Origin: Bacteroidaceae bacterium
GTDB taxonomy: Bacteria; Bacteroidota; Bacteroidia; Bacteroidales; Bacteroidaceae
NCBI GenBank assembly: GCA_017503065.1
Contig: JAFVTT010000040.1
Coordinates: forward strand, 1 to 25,543
Reading direction: 5' to 3'
DNA: 25,543 nucleotides
Part shown: in pieces, positions 8,292-16,129 of the stretch
Layout: each line of letters begins with the position of its first letter
Position numbering within the stretch: position 1 is the first letter of the stretch
Position numbers and translations under genes: made by a program
Notes under the pieces: generated by a model
The model's database searches: none
Seen by the model: only the letters and a program-made list of their open reading frames with translations
Told to the model about the DNA's origin: nothing

Positions 8292-9392
8292 TCAGATACT
8301 GTCCGTTATGGCGCGGAACAGCCTGTAGTCTGCTTTTGACAAGGACCTGCCTGCGCATTTCAGTAGAAGCGGAAGGCTGGTGCCGCTGCTATTGTCATTT
8401 ACATATCCAGCAAAGTATTCATGGAATATATCGCAGTGAATGATGAAAAGTGCCTGCATGGCTTGCTCGTTCTTTAGAGTATGGAAATGCGAGGCTGTGG
8501 AAAGTATGTCTTGCAGGTAGGAGCGCAGAAGCTTGGGCTTTGCCTTGTGCCCTTGCGAGAAGTAGTCGGAAAGAACACGGCGGCTTACCCATAGAGAGTC
8601 CACGACACGCGCGTTGCCCTGGAAGGAATGCATGATGGAATTTGGGTTGGGACGATAATAGTAATGTGTGCCCGGTACTTGAACGATCCTGCGGCTGAGA
8701 GGATAGAGATAGAAAATATTCAGAGTATCCTCGAACCAGTATCCGGGTGGGAAGTGGACGTTGCGGAATAGCTCCGAACGGTACACCTTGCCCCAGGCGA
8801 AGCCATGTGCGATGTTGCATCCGAAATTGCCTTCGGAAATATCTGCTCCAGAAATGGTGGCAGCTCTCATAAGTGATTGGATGGCTCCAGGCATGAGCAT
8901 GTCGTCGCTGTCAACAAACATGATGTATCTTCCGCGTATGTTCCTGAGGGCAGCGTTTCTGGCGGCTGACGGCCCTTGGTTGGTCTGATGTATGATTTCA
9001 GTGTTAGAGTAATGGGAACTTCCTTGTAGGGACGCATGATAATCGTCGAGCAGGGCTGGACTGTTGTCTGTACTGCCGTCATCCACTATGGAGACAAAGA
9101 AGGAAAACTCTGTCTCTTGCTGAAAGATGGAATCGAGGCATTGTTTTATGTATGGGGCAGTATTGTATACGGGTACGATGATGTGAAGGTCGTAGGCGGC
9201 TTCTATGCTGTTGTTGCACAGACAGGTCTGTCCTTTGTCGGGCTGGATGGCAGAAAGTTCCTTTTCGGCAACCTCTGCCGTTATGTGTAAATGTTTTTGG
9301 AATCTTGTGCAGTAGATAGCATACCGCAACGGTATTAAGAGCAGGGCGATAATATGCCAAATGTATCGGATGGTTTTCTTCAGGGACTTCAT
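8292..9392 (-). CDS. Glycosyltransferase family 2 with an N-terminal membrane segment
   Basis: A 366-residue GT-A inverting-type glycosyltransferase. Residues about 7-27 (IRYIWHIIALLLIPLRYAIYC) are hydrophobic and probably anchor it to the inner membrane. The nucleotide-sugar domain starts at DLHIIVPVYNTAPYIKQCLDS, with VDDGSTD at about 103-109 and the metal-binding DSDD at 161-164 in the FVDSDDMLMPGA motif. It is the last gene of the long minus-strand run, 15 nt after the other GT2 gene. Donor and acceptor are unknown. Confidence 0.92.
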   Translation of the reverse strand: MKSLKKTIRYIWHIIALLLIPLRYAIYCTRFQKHLHITAEVAEKELSAIQPDKGQTCLCNNSIEAAYDLHIIVPVYNTAPYIKQCLDSIFQQETEFSFFVSIVDDGSTDNSPALLDDYHASLQGSSHYSNTEIIHQTNQGPSAARNAALRNIRGRYIMFVDSDDMLMPGAIQSLMRAATISGADISEGNFGCNIAHGFAWGKVYRSELFRNVHFPPGYWFEDTLNIFYLYPLSRRIVQVPGTHYYYRPNPNSIMHSFQGNARVVDSLWVSRRVLSDYFSQGHKAKPKLLRSYLQDILSTASHFHTLKNEQAMQALFIIHCDIFHEYFAGYVNDNSSGTSLPLLLKCAGRSLSKADYRLFRAITDSI

Positions 9393-9407
9393 AGCAGGTG
9401 ATTGTTT

Positions 9408-10418
9408 TTACTCCAATGTACTGTTGTCGTTTTTGATTAATCGCCTAAGCAAGAAGTAAGTTTCTTCCTGTAGTTTGAACAGGATCCATGAAGGCATCTT
9501 CCAGTAGCCGGGCCTCCATCTTGTGGAAGGTGCCAGTAAGGCGGTGTCTATCTGCTCCCTCATATATTTAATAAGGTATAGGGCCTCCTGTTGCTCCTCT
9601 TGGGAAAAACGATGGCGGTAGCGGTGGTAGTAATAGTAGGAACTGACTATGCTTTTCCAAAAGGCGGTTTCGTTCAGACTTAGAATCTCATTGCTATAAC
9701 CATGTGCTTTGAGTTGGCGCTTCATGTTGGTGAAACGGATATTGCCACGGATATTGTTAAGGCTGACCTTGTGCGAAAGCGATGTGTCGAGCAGGCGGTG
9801 GTAATATATGCCTTGGCAACTGGCCACTAAGGGCGAGGCAAGGAACTGCATCTGTGCGGTATTGTCTTCGCCGTATACACGTTCGCAGTTATCGAAGGGA
9901 TACTGCATCTGCAATTCCCTGGTAACTATCATCCTGCCGGTAATGCCATTCCAACTGATACTTCTGCGGTATGCCTCTTCGCCGTTGATGAGGCCGAAGG
10001 AGTTCTTTTCCCTGTGCTCAAGGAAGGAACCGTCCGGCAGGAGCCTGATTTCCCTGAAGCAGACACATTGCAGGTCTTTATGGTTGCGGAACGCATCCAT
10101 GGCACAGTCTAGAGCATCGGAGGCCAGAAAGTCGTCATGGTCCAAAGTGGTGATATACTTGCCACATGAAGCGGATATGCCGGCATTGCGTGCCAGTTGT
10201 GCACCGCCGTTTTGCGGTTGCCATACGAGTCTTACGCGCTTGTCTTTTTCCGCATACTCCCTGAGTATGTCAGCAGTACCGTCCGTGCTGACATCGTCGA
10301 CCAGCACCAGTTCCAATTCCTGCAGACTTTGGTTTAGTACCGATTCAATGCATTGCCGTATATGTTCTTTCATGTTGTGTACGGCAACAACAACGCTGAC
10401 TATAGGATCATGCTTCAT
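9408..10418 (-). CDS. Glycosyltransferase family 2
   Basis: A 336-residue GT2 enzyme starting VSVVVAVHNMKEHIRQCIES. The donor-binding acidic pair is in LVDDVSTDG (41-42) and the metal-binding motif is DHDD (93-96), in TTLDHDDFLASDAL. ARNAGI is also present. The C-terminal third is rich in aromatic and basic residues. Its start codon lies inside the 3' end of the flippase gene (11-nt overlap), which indicates translational coupling. It probably adds a residue to the same glycan that the flippase exports. Confidence 0.93.
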   Translation of the reverse strand: MKHDPIVSVVVAVHNMKEHIRQCIESVLNQSLQELELVLVDDVSTDGTADILREYAEKDKRVRLVWQPQNGGAQLARNAGISASCGKYITTLDHDDFLASDALDCAMDAFRNHKDLQCVCFREIRLLPDGSFLEHREKNSFGLINGEEAYRRSISWNGITGRMIVTRELQMQYPFDNCERVYGEDNTAQMQFLASPLVASCQGIYYHRLLDTSLSHKVSLNNIRGNIRFTNMKRQLKAHGYSNEILSLNETAFWKSIVSSYYYYHRYRHRFSQEEQQEALYLIKYMREQIDTALLAPSTRWRPGYWKMPSWILFKLQEETYFLLRRLIKNDNSTLE

Positions 10419-11859
10419 CTGTAATACCCTTTTTCAGTGTCCTGTAGCAGTACGTCGCCGTAAGCAAGGTAAGGGGTATACCGATGCCTAAGCGCAGGGA
10501 CATGTTGTCAATATTGCACAATATGATGATGGCGGTAACGATGCACGAACCGATAAGTATCGTGGCAATGTTGCTGCGAGATATCCTGATGTCGTAGAAG
10601 TAGTAGTTGACAACGCCCAGGATGATGGTGTTGGAAATTCCCACGAAGGATAGGGCAAGGCCTATGCCCGGCAATCCCCAGATGTTGTAAAGAAGATATA
10701 CTGATGATATGATAAGGACATTGTACACACTTTCCAAAATGAGGAACATCCATGAGTGACCGTGTGCCAGGGAAACGTATTCCAAGGGCAAGGCCACAGA
10801 CCTGTGCAGCTGGAACAGACCAGCCATAGTGCAGATGCTTGCCATGGGCATGAATTCCTCGGTGTATAGCGTCAGGATGATTATCGGCATGGCCAAAAGG
10901 AACGTCATTACCAGAGGGGTGGTGAGAGTGAAACTGACGTGTATCTGTTTGTTGACGGTTTCCATTTTGAGCGCCTTGTCGTGGCAAACGCTTGTCAGTC
11001 GGGGAAAATAGTCTGTGGCATTGGAACTGAATACGATGCCGATGTAGTACATGATCAGGGCATAGCCAGTCTTGTAGAACGCAATACTGTCGGTGGAAGA
11101 GATGATTTTGTATAATAGGGTGGTGGTGATTGCTCCCATGATGGCTGTGGCTGCATAGGGGATACCGAACTTCAGCAAGGGAATTCCGCGTTTCCAAACC
11201 TCTGCAGAAAACATGTTTATGCGGTATGGCATAATCTGGATACAGAAGAACAGATGTACGAAGGTTTCTGTGGCTATGCACAGGTTCAGGGCTGGTATTA
11301 TGCCTGACAGTCCCCATATCCAGTAGATAGTGAGGGTGCAGATAACGGTTCCTATGGCGCCAAGCAACTCTACGATAGCCACTCTCTTGAGTTTGTGGGT
11401 TCCCTTAAGGATGGCACATTCTCCGGCGGCAACGGGTGCCATGAAGGCTGCTGGGATAAGCATGAGGATTTCCGCCTGGTGGCAGTTGGAGTCGTTGAAG
11501 AATACGTTGCCCAGTAGCATGGCAACCGCCAGGCACACCGCAACATCCAGCAGAGCCATTGCCATGGACCAGGTTCGTATTACCTTGGCCATTGTGGCTA
11601 CTTCCGCTTGTTGCGTATGGGAGTCTATTTCGCTAAGCTGTTGTATGCTGGCGGTTTCAAGACCTATGTTAGTACATGAACGGATGACGTCCAGTATGTT
11701 TTGGTATATGGCAATCAAACCGGTGCCGAAAGGACCAAGGAAAGATGCGGTTATCTTTCCACGTGACAGGTTTGCCAATGTTTTCAGGACTTCAACGCCG
11801 CCGAAGACGCCAATGTATTTCAGTATGTGGTGGATAGATGTGTATCCTTGTTTTTTCAT
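10408..11859 (-). CDS. wzx: Wzx/MOP-superfamily polysaccharide flippase
   Basis: A 483-residue polytopic inner-membrane protein with about 12-14 hydrophobic segments. The N-terminus (HHILKYIGVFGGVEVLKTLA, then SRGKITASFLGPFGTGLIAIYQNILDVI) matches O-antigen or lipid III flippases of the WzxE type, which move undecaprenyl-linked glycan units to the periplasmic face. It overlaps the downstream GT2 gene by 11 nt and follows the type IX plug gene by 34 nt. Together with the four glycosyltransferases it marks a surface-glycan cluster; no polymerase or ligase lies in the window. The exact substrate is unknown. Confidence 0.9.
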   Translation of the reverse strand: MKKQGYTSIHHILKYIGVFGGVEVLKTLANLSRGKITASFLGPFGTGLIAIYQNILDVIRSCTNIGLETASIQQLSEIDSHTQQAEVATMAKVIRTWSMAMALLDVAVCLAVAMLLGNVFFNDSNCHQAEILMLIPAAFMAPVAAGECAILKGTHKLKRVAIVELLGAIGTVICTLTIYWIWGLSGIIPALNLCIATETFVHLFFCIQIMPYRINMFSAEVWKRGIPLLKFGIPYAATAIMGAITTTLLYKIISSTDSIAFYKTGYALIMYYIGIVFSSNATDYFPRLTSVCHDKALKMETVNKQIHVSFTLTTPLVMTFLLAMPIIILTLYTEEFMPMASICTMAGLFQLHRSVALPLEYVSLAHGHSWMFLILESVYNVLIISSVYLLYNIWGLPGIGLALSFVGISNTIILGVVNYYFYDIRISRSNIATILIGSCIVTAIIILCNIDNMSLRLGIGIPLTLLTATYCYRTLKKGITDEA

Positions 11860-11893
11860 TAGTATGTTAAGGCGAGTATGCGGAGGGTTTATG

Positions 11894-13120
11894 TCAGAAC
11901 CTAGTATTGACGCGGTTGTATGCGACTATTTTGTCATAACGTCCTCCAATCTCTTTGTAGTAGATAAAAGTCTGATATTCGTTTTCTGTCTGCCAGAAGT
12001 CGTTCATGGTTTCAAGTGTGGATCCGTCTGCCGTGATGTATTGATAGTCGTAGTATCCTTGTTTCAGCAGTATGGAGGCTTCGTAGCATTCGTATTTGTC
12101 GTTGTATTCCATGATGCAGTCGGGCGATGTTTCACCGTTGCTCCACTTGCCGTTCACGTAGACCTGTTGGGGCAGGCGTGGAGATTGCAGCGAGAAATGT
12201 ACGACTACGTATTCCGACTGTGTGTCGTTGCTCTCCTGATCAGCTGTTCTTGGATAGAAGGCACCGTTTCTGTCCTCTGAAGTAAGGTAGCTGTGCGGAA
12301 CCTCGTCCATCCACAGAGTGGCATGGTAGTAGGGTTCGAACCATCGCATGTGGTCTACATTCATGCCGGAATGATTCACGTCAAGGATTTCGAACTTGTG
12401 ATACTCGTTTCCGGCAGGAAAGATAAGTTTTTCGCAATGTTGCCATTCCAGGCCATTGGCCTTGTTTATGTCTGGGCGTATGCCAGTGACTGTACGCGAG
12501 GGACGGCGGTTCTGGCTTACTACGGCATGAATCTGATTGTACGGGTCGGTAACCTTGATGCCGCCATAGGTCAGATTCAGTGATACCTGCTGGTGCTTGT
12601 CGTTGAAATCGATGTCCGTATTGGAGGAAACCTGCATGGTCAATCCCATTTCGGCCTCTACAACATGGAAACGCACTTCGATTATAGGGCCGTTGTCCAT
12701 GAAATCCTCTTCGTATACCAGCAGCTTGTAGTTGCCGCTGAGCAGGACCGATGCATCCCTGTTGGGGAATGTGAGGGAGTAGTGTGTGTAGAGTTGTGTG
12801 GTGTTGAAACTCGTTTCGTAATCTTCCACAGGCAGACCGTTGGTGCCGTGGAGATAGTCACTTTCAAACAGGTCTTCGGTAGGTTCCCAGTCTCGTGTGC
12901 AGTGCTGTATTCGGTAGACATAGCGGTGGTAGTCGTGCGACATCTCGTCCCATGAAATTCTCAGGAACGAGGACTTGCCAAGTTTGAGTACTGGAGGCAG
13001 GAGCGGATTGTCGTTAAGGGTGACTTGCAGTGTACGTACATTCGTGTCATATACCATGTGCTGAGCATGTGCCAGAACGGTCAGCAGCAATGTGGCAAGT
13101 ATGAGGAGCGTACGTTTCAT
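11894..13120 (-). CDS. Type IX secretion system plug protein (DUF5103)
   Basis: A 408-residue secreted protein. It matches the Bacteroidetes DUF5103 family, whose Flavobacterium johnsoniae member was identified as the Plug that closes the SprA translocon of the type IX secretion system. The start at 13120 gives a clean signal peptide (MKRTLLILATLLLTVLAHAQ, cleavage after AHAQ). A longer start at 13183 would overlap the upstream gene and hide the signal peptide. The family pattern is visible in the N-terminal beta domain (PPVLKLGKSSFLRISWDEMS, YVYRIQHCTRDWEPTEDLFE) and in the C-terminal part (FPAGNEYHKFEILDVNHSGMNVD; VYVNGKWSNGE; ILLKQGYYDYQYI). It sits 11 nt after the TRIC-like gene and 34 nt before the flippase gene. 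Assignment to the family is firm; role in this organism is by homology. Confidence 0.88.
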   Translation of the reverse strand: MKRTLLILATLLLTVLAHAQHMVYDTNVRTLQVTLNDNPLLPPVLKLGKSSFLRISWDEMSHDYHRYVYRIQHCTRDWEPTEDLFESDYLHGTNGLPVEDYETSFNTTQLYTHYSLTFPNRDASVLLSGNYKLLVYEEDFMDNGPIIEVRFHVVEAEMGLTMQVSSNTDIDFNDKHQQVSLNLTYGGIKVTDPYNQIHAVVSQNRRPSRTVTGIRPDINKANGLEWQHCEKLIFPAGNEYHKFEILDVNHSGMNVDHMRWFEPYYHATLWMDEVPHSYLTSEDRNGAFYPRTADQESNDTQSEYVVVHFSLQSPRLPQQVYVNGKWSNGETSPDCIMEYNDKYECYEASILLKQGYYDYQYITADGSTLETMNDFWQTENEYQTFIYYKEIGGRYDKIVAYNRVNTRF

Positions 13121-13131
13121 GATACAGAAGC

Positions 13132-13800
13132 CTATTCTCCTTTTACGATGGGCAGGTGCCAGTGGAACTTTACAGCAAAGCATCTAACGGCTATGACAAC
13201 TATGCTGGAGAACAATGCGCTGATGTTGGGATCATACTCCATGGTGTGCAGTATGGAGTATACGATGCCGCCTGCCACACATGCAAGGGCATATATTTCC
13301 TTGCGGAATATGAGGGGCACTTCGTTTATGAGGACATCACGGATGACACCGCCGGCAGCACCGGTAACGGAACCCATGGTGATGGCGGTCCATAAGGGGA
13401 ACCCCATCTGCAGGGTCTTCTCGATGCCGACCACGTTGAAGAGTGCAAGACCGATGGTGTCGAAGATGAACCATGTGTTCTTCTGCTTTACAAGGTATTT
13501 GGCAAAGACGTGTACGAACAGGACGGCAAGTGCACACCAGATGAAATAGATTTCATTGGTCATCCAGAATGGATTGACGCCCAGCATGACATCGCGGAAC
13601 GTTCCTCCGCCGATGGCTGTGGCCATGCCCACTATCCATGCGCCGAAGACGTCAAACTGCTTGGCACTGGCCAGTCGTATGCCCGACAGGGCAAATGCAA
13701 AGGTACCGATGAACTCTATGAGCAGAAATGATGTGGGGATGCGCAATGTCTGTGCAAGAAGGTTGATCCATTCTGCTATGTCTTGCCATATTTGCTCCAT
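13132..13800 (-). CDS. TRIC cation channel family protein (UPF0126, YicG-like)
   Basis: An inner-membrane protein of about 222 residues with two tandem UPF0126 repeats. The first contains GIRLASAKQFDVFGAWIVG and AIGGGTFRDVMLG; the second contains GSVTGAAGGVIRDVLIN. Prokaryotic TRIC homologues form trimeric monovalent-cation channels. The glycine-rich segments and about seven hydrophobic helices are intact. The start at 13800 (MEQIWQ) is preferred because it gives 11-nt spacing to the upstream gene, like its neighbours; an in-frame ATG at 13839 would overlap that gene. It sits in the minus-strand run between the PqqD-like and plug genes. Confidence 0.92.
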   Translation of the reverse strand: MEQIWQDIAEWINLLAQTLRIPTSFLLIEFIGTFAFALSGIRLASAKQFDVFGAWIVGMATAIGGGTFRDVMLGVNPFWMTNEIYFIWCALAVLFVHVFAKYLVKQKNTWFIFDTIGLALFNVVGIEKTLQMGFPLWTAITMGSVTGAAGGVIRDVLINEVPLIFRKEIYALACVAGGIVYSILHTMEYDPNISALFSSIVVIAVRCFAVKFHWHLPIVKGE

Positions 13801-13811
13801 AATCGTAGATG

Positions 13812-14078
13812 TTATTCTATAATACCCATGTTTTTCCATTCCTCTACGATGCGGGTGACATCATTCTTGGCGATATCCTCTTCCACTTCGTATGTGTCCA
13901 TCAGGACAGCACAAAGGTCCTCATGTGTAAAGTCCTTGGTCACTGCAGTCTTCCACATCAGTGCAGACGACTCGTTGAGGCATATCACATTGGAGAAGTC
14001 GATGTTGCGGTCTCCATGTGCTACAACTATATACTCTCCGCATATTTCGCGAAGTTCAAAACCTTCCTTTATCTTCAT
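13812..14078 (-). CDS. PqqD-like protein (RiPP recognition element fold)
   Basis: An 88-residue protein matching the PqqD family. Features are FELREICGEYIVVAHGD near the start, the central ICLNESSALMWKTAV pattern, and a helical C-terminus (DIAKNDVTRIVEEWKNMGII). PqqD-like domains bind leader peptides and bring them to modifying enzymes. It is 12 nt after the S24/S26 peptidase gene and 11 nt before the TRIC-like gene. With the upstream kinase-like gene it forms a trio seen in peptide-maturation loci. No partner radical-SAM enzyme, cyclase or precursor is visible nearby. Confidence 0.87.
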   Translation of the reverse strand: MKIKEGFELREICGEYIVVAHGDRNIDFSNVICLNESSALMWKTAVTKDFTHEDLCAVLMDTYEVEEDIAKNDVTRIVEEWKNMGIIE

Positions 14079-14090
14079 ATTTCTATAGGT

Positions 14091-14651
14091 TTATATTATT
14101 GATTTGTAGATTAAGAGCAGGAATCTTCTGACAGGTAGCAATTTCTTCCAAAGTCTGATTCTTCCGACAAGTTTCGGGTCGTTGGAGGGGATTGTCCTGC
14201 CAGGGCGTATGTAATGGGTTACAATTCCACATACATCCTTGCGCAGGCATTGTTCTGTGCCTTGGATGTTTCCGTCACCCATCAATGTTATTTTGTCCAA
14301 CCCTTCGTTTGTGGCATGTGGGATTATCTCTATAATCCTGTGCAAGACATACTTCCCCGGCAGTATTTCAGCCAAAACGGCATCTCCTACTTTTGCACAT
14401 TTTGGTGTGTCCAGCATCACCTTGTCGCGTTGATGTTCCAGAAAGGGGCGCATGCTCCAGCCTTTTACTGTTATCGTGGCCGTGTAACCCTCCCGTATCG
14501 CATCCCTTGCTGAACCGAGAAGGATATCGTTAGGAATCTCCATGCGTGGCATGGGAGTGGCGGTACCATTTCTTTTCCGGTAGAAACTCCTTATGGGAAA
14601 GAGCAGTAGTCTAAGCCCTTCAAGTATTGCTTTCTTTACAGATTGTGTCAT
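14091..14651 (-). CDS. S24/S26 signal-peptidase-like protein with Ser-His pair
   Basis: A protein of up to 186 residues of the S24/S26 peptidase clan. The nucleophile is in VKGWSMRPFL (Ser66). The expected general-base position reads KYVLHRIIEI, with His104 instead of the bacterial type I Lys; this Ser-His arrangement is the ER/SipW type. A box-E-like LMGDGN (124-128) is also present. The C-terminal stretch (RIRLWKKLLPVRRFLLLIYKSII) is basic and hydrophobic and probably touches the membrane. The long start at 14651 overlaps the kinase-like gene by 32 nt; an in-frame ATG at 14543 (MEIPNDIL) would remove the overlap and begin closer to the domain. Probable role: cleavage of a secreted or modified peptide; the substrate is unknown. 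Confidence 0.8.
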   Translation of the reverse strand: MTQSVKKAILEGLRLLLFPIRSFYRKRNGTATPMPRMEIPNDILLGSARDAIREGYTATITVKGWSMRPFLEHQRDKVMLDTPKCAKVGDAVLAEILPGKYVLHRIIEIIPHATNEGLDKITLMGDGNIQGTEQCLRKDVCGIVTHYIRPGRTIPSNDPKLVGRIRLWKKLLPVRRFLLLIYKSII

Positions 14652-15501
14652 GACAGATTATGGCCGCTTCATCGTTCGGTAGACATTGAAGTTCCCAGAT
14701 CTTGCAGGTCTGTATGACTTTTGTGATGCTGTCGCAGATGCCGTTGTATATGCGTGCATCCCATTTCATGTTGCTGCAGGCTGGTAACAGTACTGTAAAC
14801 GCTTCTATTGGAGACAGGCGCCGGATTATGTTTTCCGAATGCTGCTTGATGCGAACTATGCCTCCTATCGGTGCCTCGATGTTGCGGTAGCAGGGGGTTT
14901 TGCCACTCCATGGAGAACCGAAGACGACAGGTCTGCCATCCATAATCCTGATGATGGGGTTGTCATCGTTCACCAGGTCGCATCCGGGAATGTTGGTGTA
15001 CCAAAGATGTGTGTGTGTGCTTTTGCCTGTGCCGCTGGGTGCTGTCATCAGGTAGCCTTGGCCGTCGCAACGTATGACGCTGGAATGAACCAGCAACGTG
15101 TCCATGGTGGCAGTGCCAAATGCAAATGCCATCATCATGCTGTTGTTAAGTCCGTAATTCTGTTGTACAGAGGTGCCGTCATATACCTTGATGTGGCAAA
15201 GAGTGAAATCGGGGTTGGACTGCATGCGGCTGCATAGGTGTCCGGTGGTGTCGTAAATGTCAAACACGTAGCCGCCGTCGGAGGTGCGGAACACTCCATA
15301 GTTGCTGCCACCTACGTCAAAAGTGCCGACTTCATGCACTTCCTGTGCCCATTCGTAGTCCGTGACAATGCGTAGAGTGATGGCAGGTGGTTCGGAACCG
15401 TCGTAGGCAAAGGGAGCAAGGTTGGGCAACAGTTTTTCGTTAATACCGTTGTCAAAGAAGTCTATGGACAGACAGTGCCCGGCGATTTTATAGTCTTTCA
15501 T
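14620..15501 (-). CDS. HPr-kinase-like (HprK-related) protein
   Basis: A 293-residue protein whose C-terminal half resembles the HPr kinase/phosphorylase catalytic domain. A P-loop APSGTGKST lies at about residues 152-160, followed by LVNDDNPIIRI, which matches the HprK acidic motif, and by GSPWSGKTPCYRN and GGIVRIKQ. The N-terminal half (about 1-130) is unassigned. Such HprK-related proteins occur with PqqD-like proteins, and some phosphorylate lasso-type peptides. The start at 15501 (MKDYKIAG) overlaps the upstream gene by 14 nt; a longer start at 15546 lies further inside that gene. Actual kinase activity and substrate are inferred, not shown. Confidence 0.8.
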   Translation of the reverse strand: MKDYKIAGHCLSIDFFDNGINEKLLPNLAPFAYDGSEPPAITLRIVTDYEWAQEVHEVGTFDVGGSNYGVFRTSDGGYVFDIYDTTGHLCSRMQSNPDFTLCHIKVYDGTSVQQNYGLNNSMMMAFAFGTATMDTLLVHSSVIRCDGQGYLMTAPSGTGKSTHTHLWYTNIPGCDLVNDDNPIIRIMDGRPVVFGSPWSGKTPCYRNIEAPIGGIVRIKQHSENIIRRLSPIEAFTVLLPACSNMKWDARIYNGICDSITKVIQTCKIWELQCLPNDEAAIICHDTICKESNT

Positions 15502-15916
15502 GTTCTGTCCATTCTTGTGGTATGAACTTGAATTCCCCGGCGTCAAGGCTCTTCAAGATGGTAGACTGGTCCTTGTTGTATTTATTGCGGACTTTGATGA
15601 ATTTCTCCTCAAGCTTAGATCTGTTGGTGCTGAAGAATACGGTGCAAGTTGTGTTGGGCTGCCCCTTTGCATGTTCTACCCATATTTGCAGTTGCTGGGA
15701 GTAGATGCTGCGGTCATAAAGGAAACCGGTCTTGGTTTCGATGTATGCAGGCTCAAGAACCTGCACGTCAGTCAGGTAGGTGACTGAATCTGTAAGGTTG
15801 ATGCTTACGCCGAAGATATATACCTTTGTCTGTTTGGGCTTGGCCGTGATGCCTGTGACGCAGACGGTCAGTAAGGCGGTAAGGATTATGCACAGGAGTT
15901 TGCCTCTGTTCTTCAT
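15488..15916 (-). CDS. Conserved secreted hypothetical protein
   Basis: A 142-residue protein with a signal peptide (basic MKNRGK, then LLCIILTALLTVCVTGITA, probable cleavage after ITA). The mature part begins with KVYIFGVSINLTDSVTYLTDVQ and ends with STILKSLDAGEFKFIPQEW. I recall similar small Bacteroidales secreted proteins of unknown function with a VYxFGxSxxxxDSxxYxTDxQ start, but cannot name a family with confidence. It is the first gene of the minus-strand run and overlaps the kinase-like gene by 14 nt. It is longer than a typical RiPP precursor and no core-peptide signature is seen. Confidence 0.75.
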   Translation of the reverse strand: MKNRGKLLCIILTALLTVCVTGITAKPKQTKVYIFGVSINLTDSVTYLTDVQVLEPAYIETKTGFLYDRSIYSQQLQIWVEHAKGQPNTTCTVFFSTNRSKLEEKFIKVRNKYNKDQSTILKSLDAGEFKFIPQEWTEHERL

Positions 15917-15941
15917 ATAAGTCTGTTATGTTTATTCTGCG

Positions 15942-15974
15942 CAAAGGTACGAAATTAAGTGGAGAAATGACCAA
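15942..15974 (-). promoter_or_regulatory. Probable promoter for the nine-gene minus-strand run
   Basis: On the minus strand, TTGG (15974-15971) is followed by a 21-nt spacer and TACCTTTG (15949-15942), an exact TAnnTTTG box with a weaker upstream element. It lies 25 nt before the start of the secreted hypothetical gene. No comparable promoter was noticed between the later genes of the run, whose gaps are 34 nt or less. Confidence 0.6.
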
Positions 15975-16064
15975 GGAGAAATGAAAAATGCAATGTACGT
16001 GTTGCAAAAATCTAATTACGGCTGTCATGTTCACAAATATGAAGACAGATTTGGGTTAAAAAGG

Positions 16065-16102
16065 AGACACCCCATAAGGATACTGGTACTTACGGGGTGT
16101 CT
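16065..16102 (-). terminator. Terminator of the DegP gene
   Basis: AGACACCCCATAAG pairs with CTTACGGGGTGTCT (16089-16102) with a single G-U/A-C difference, giving a 14-nt stem. On the minus strand it is followed by CCTTTTTAA, a short U-run. It lies 28 nt after the DegP stop. Confidence 0.85.
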
Positions 16103-16129
16103 TCTGTGTGGTATGTGAACGGACTGTGC

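Noticed and set aside
13121..13183. Upstream start for the type IX plug gene
   Set aside because: It overlaps the TRIC-like gene and would bury the signal peptide.
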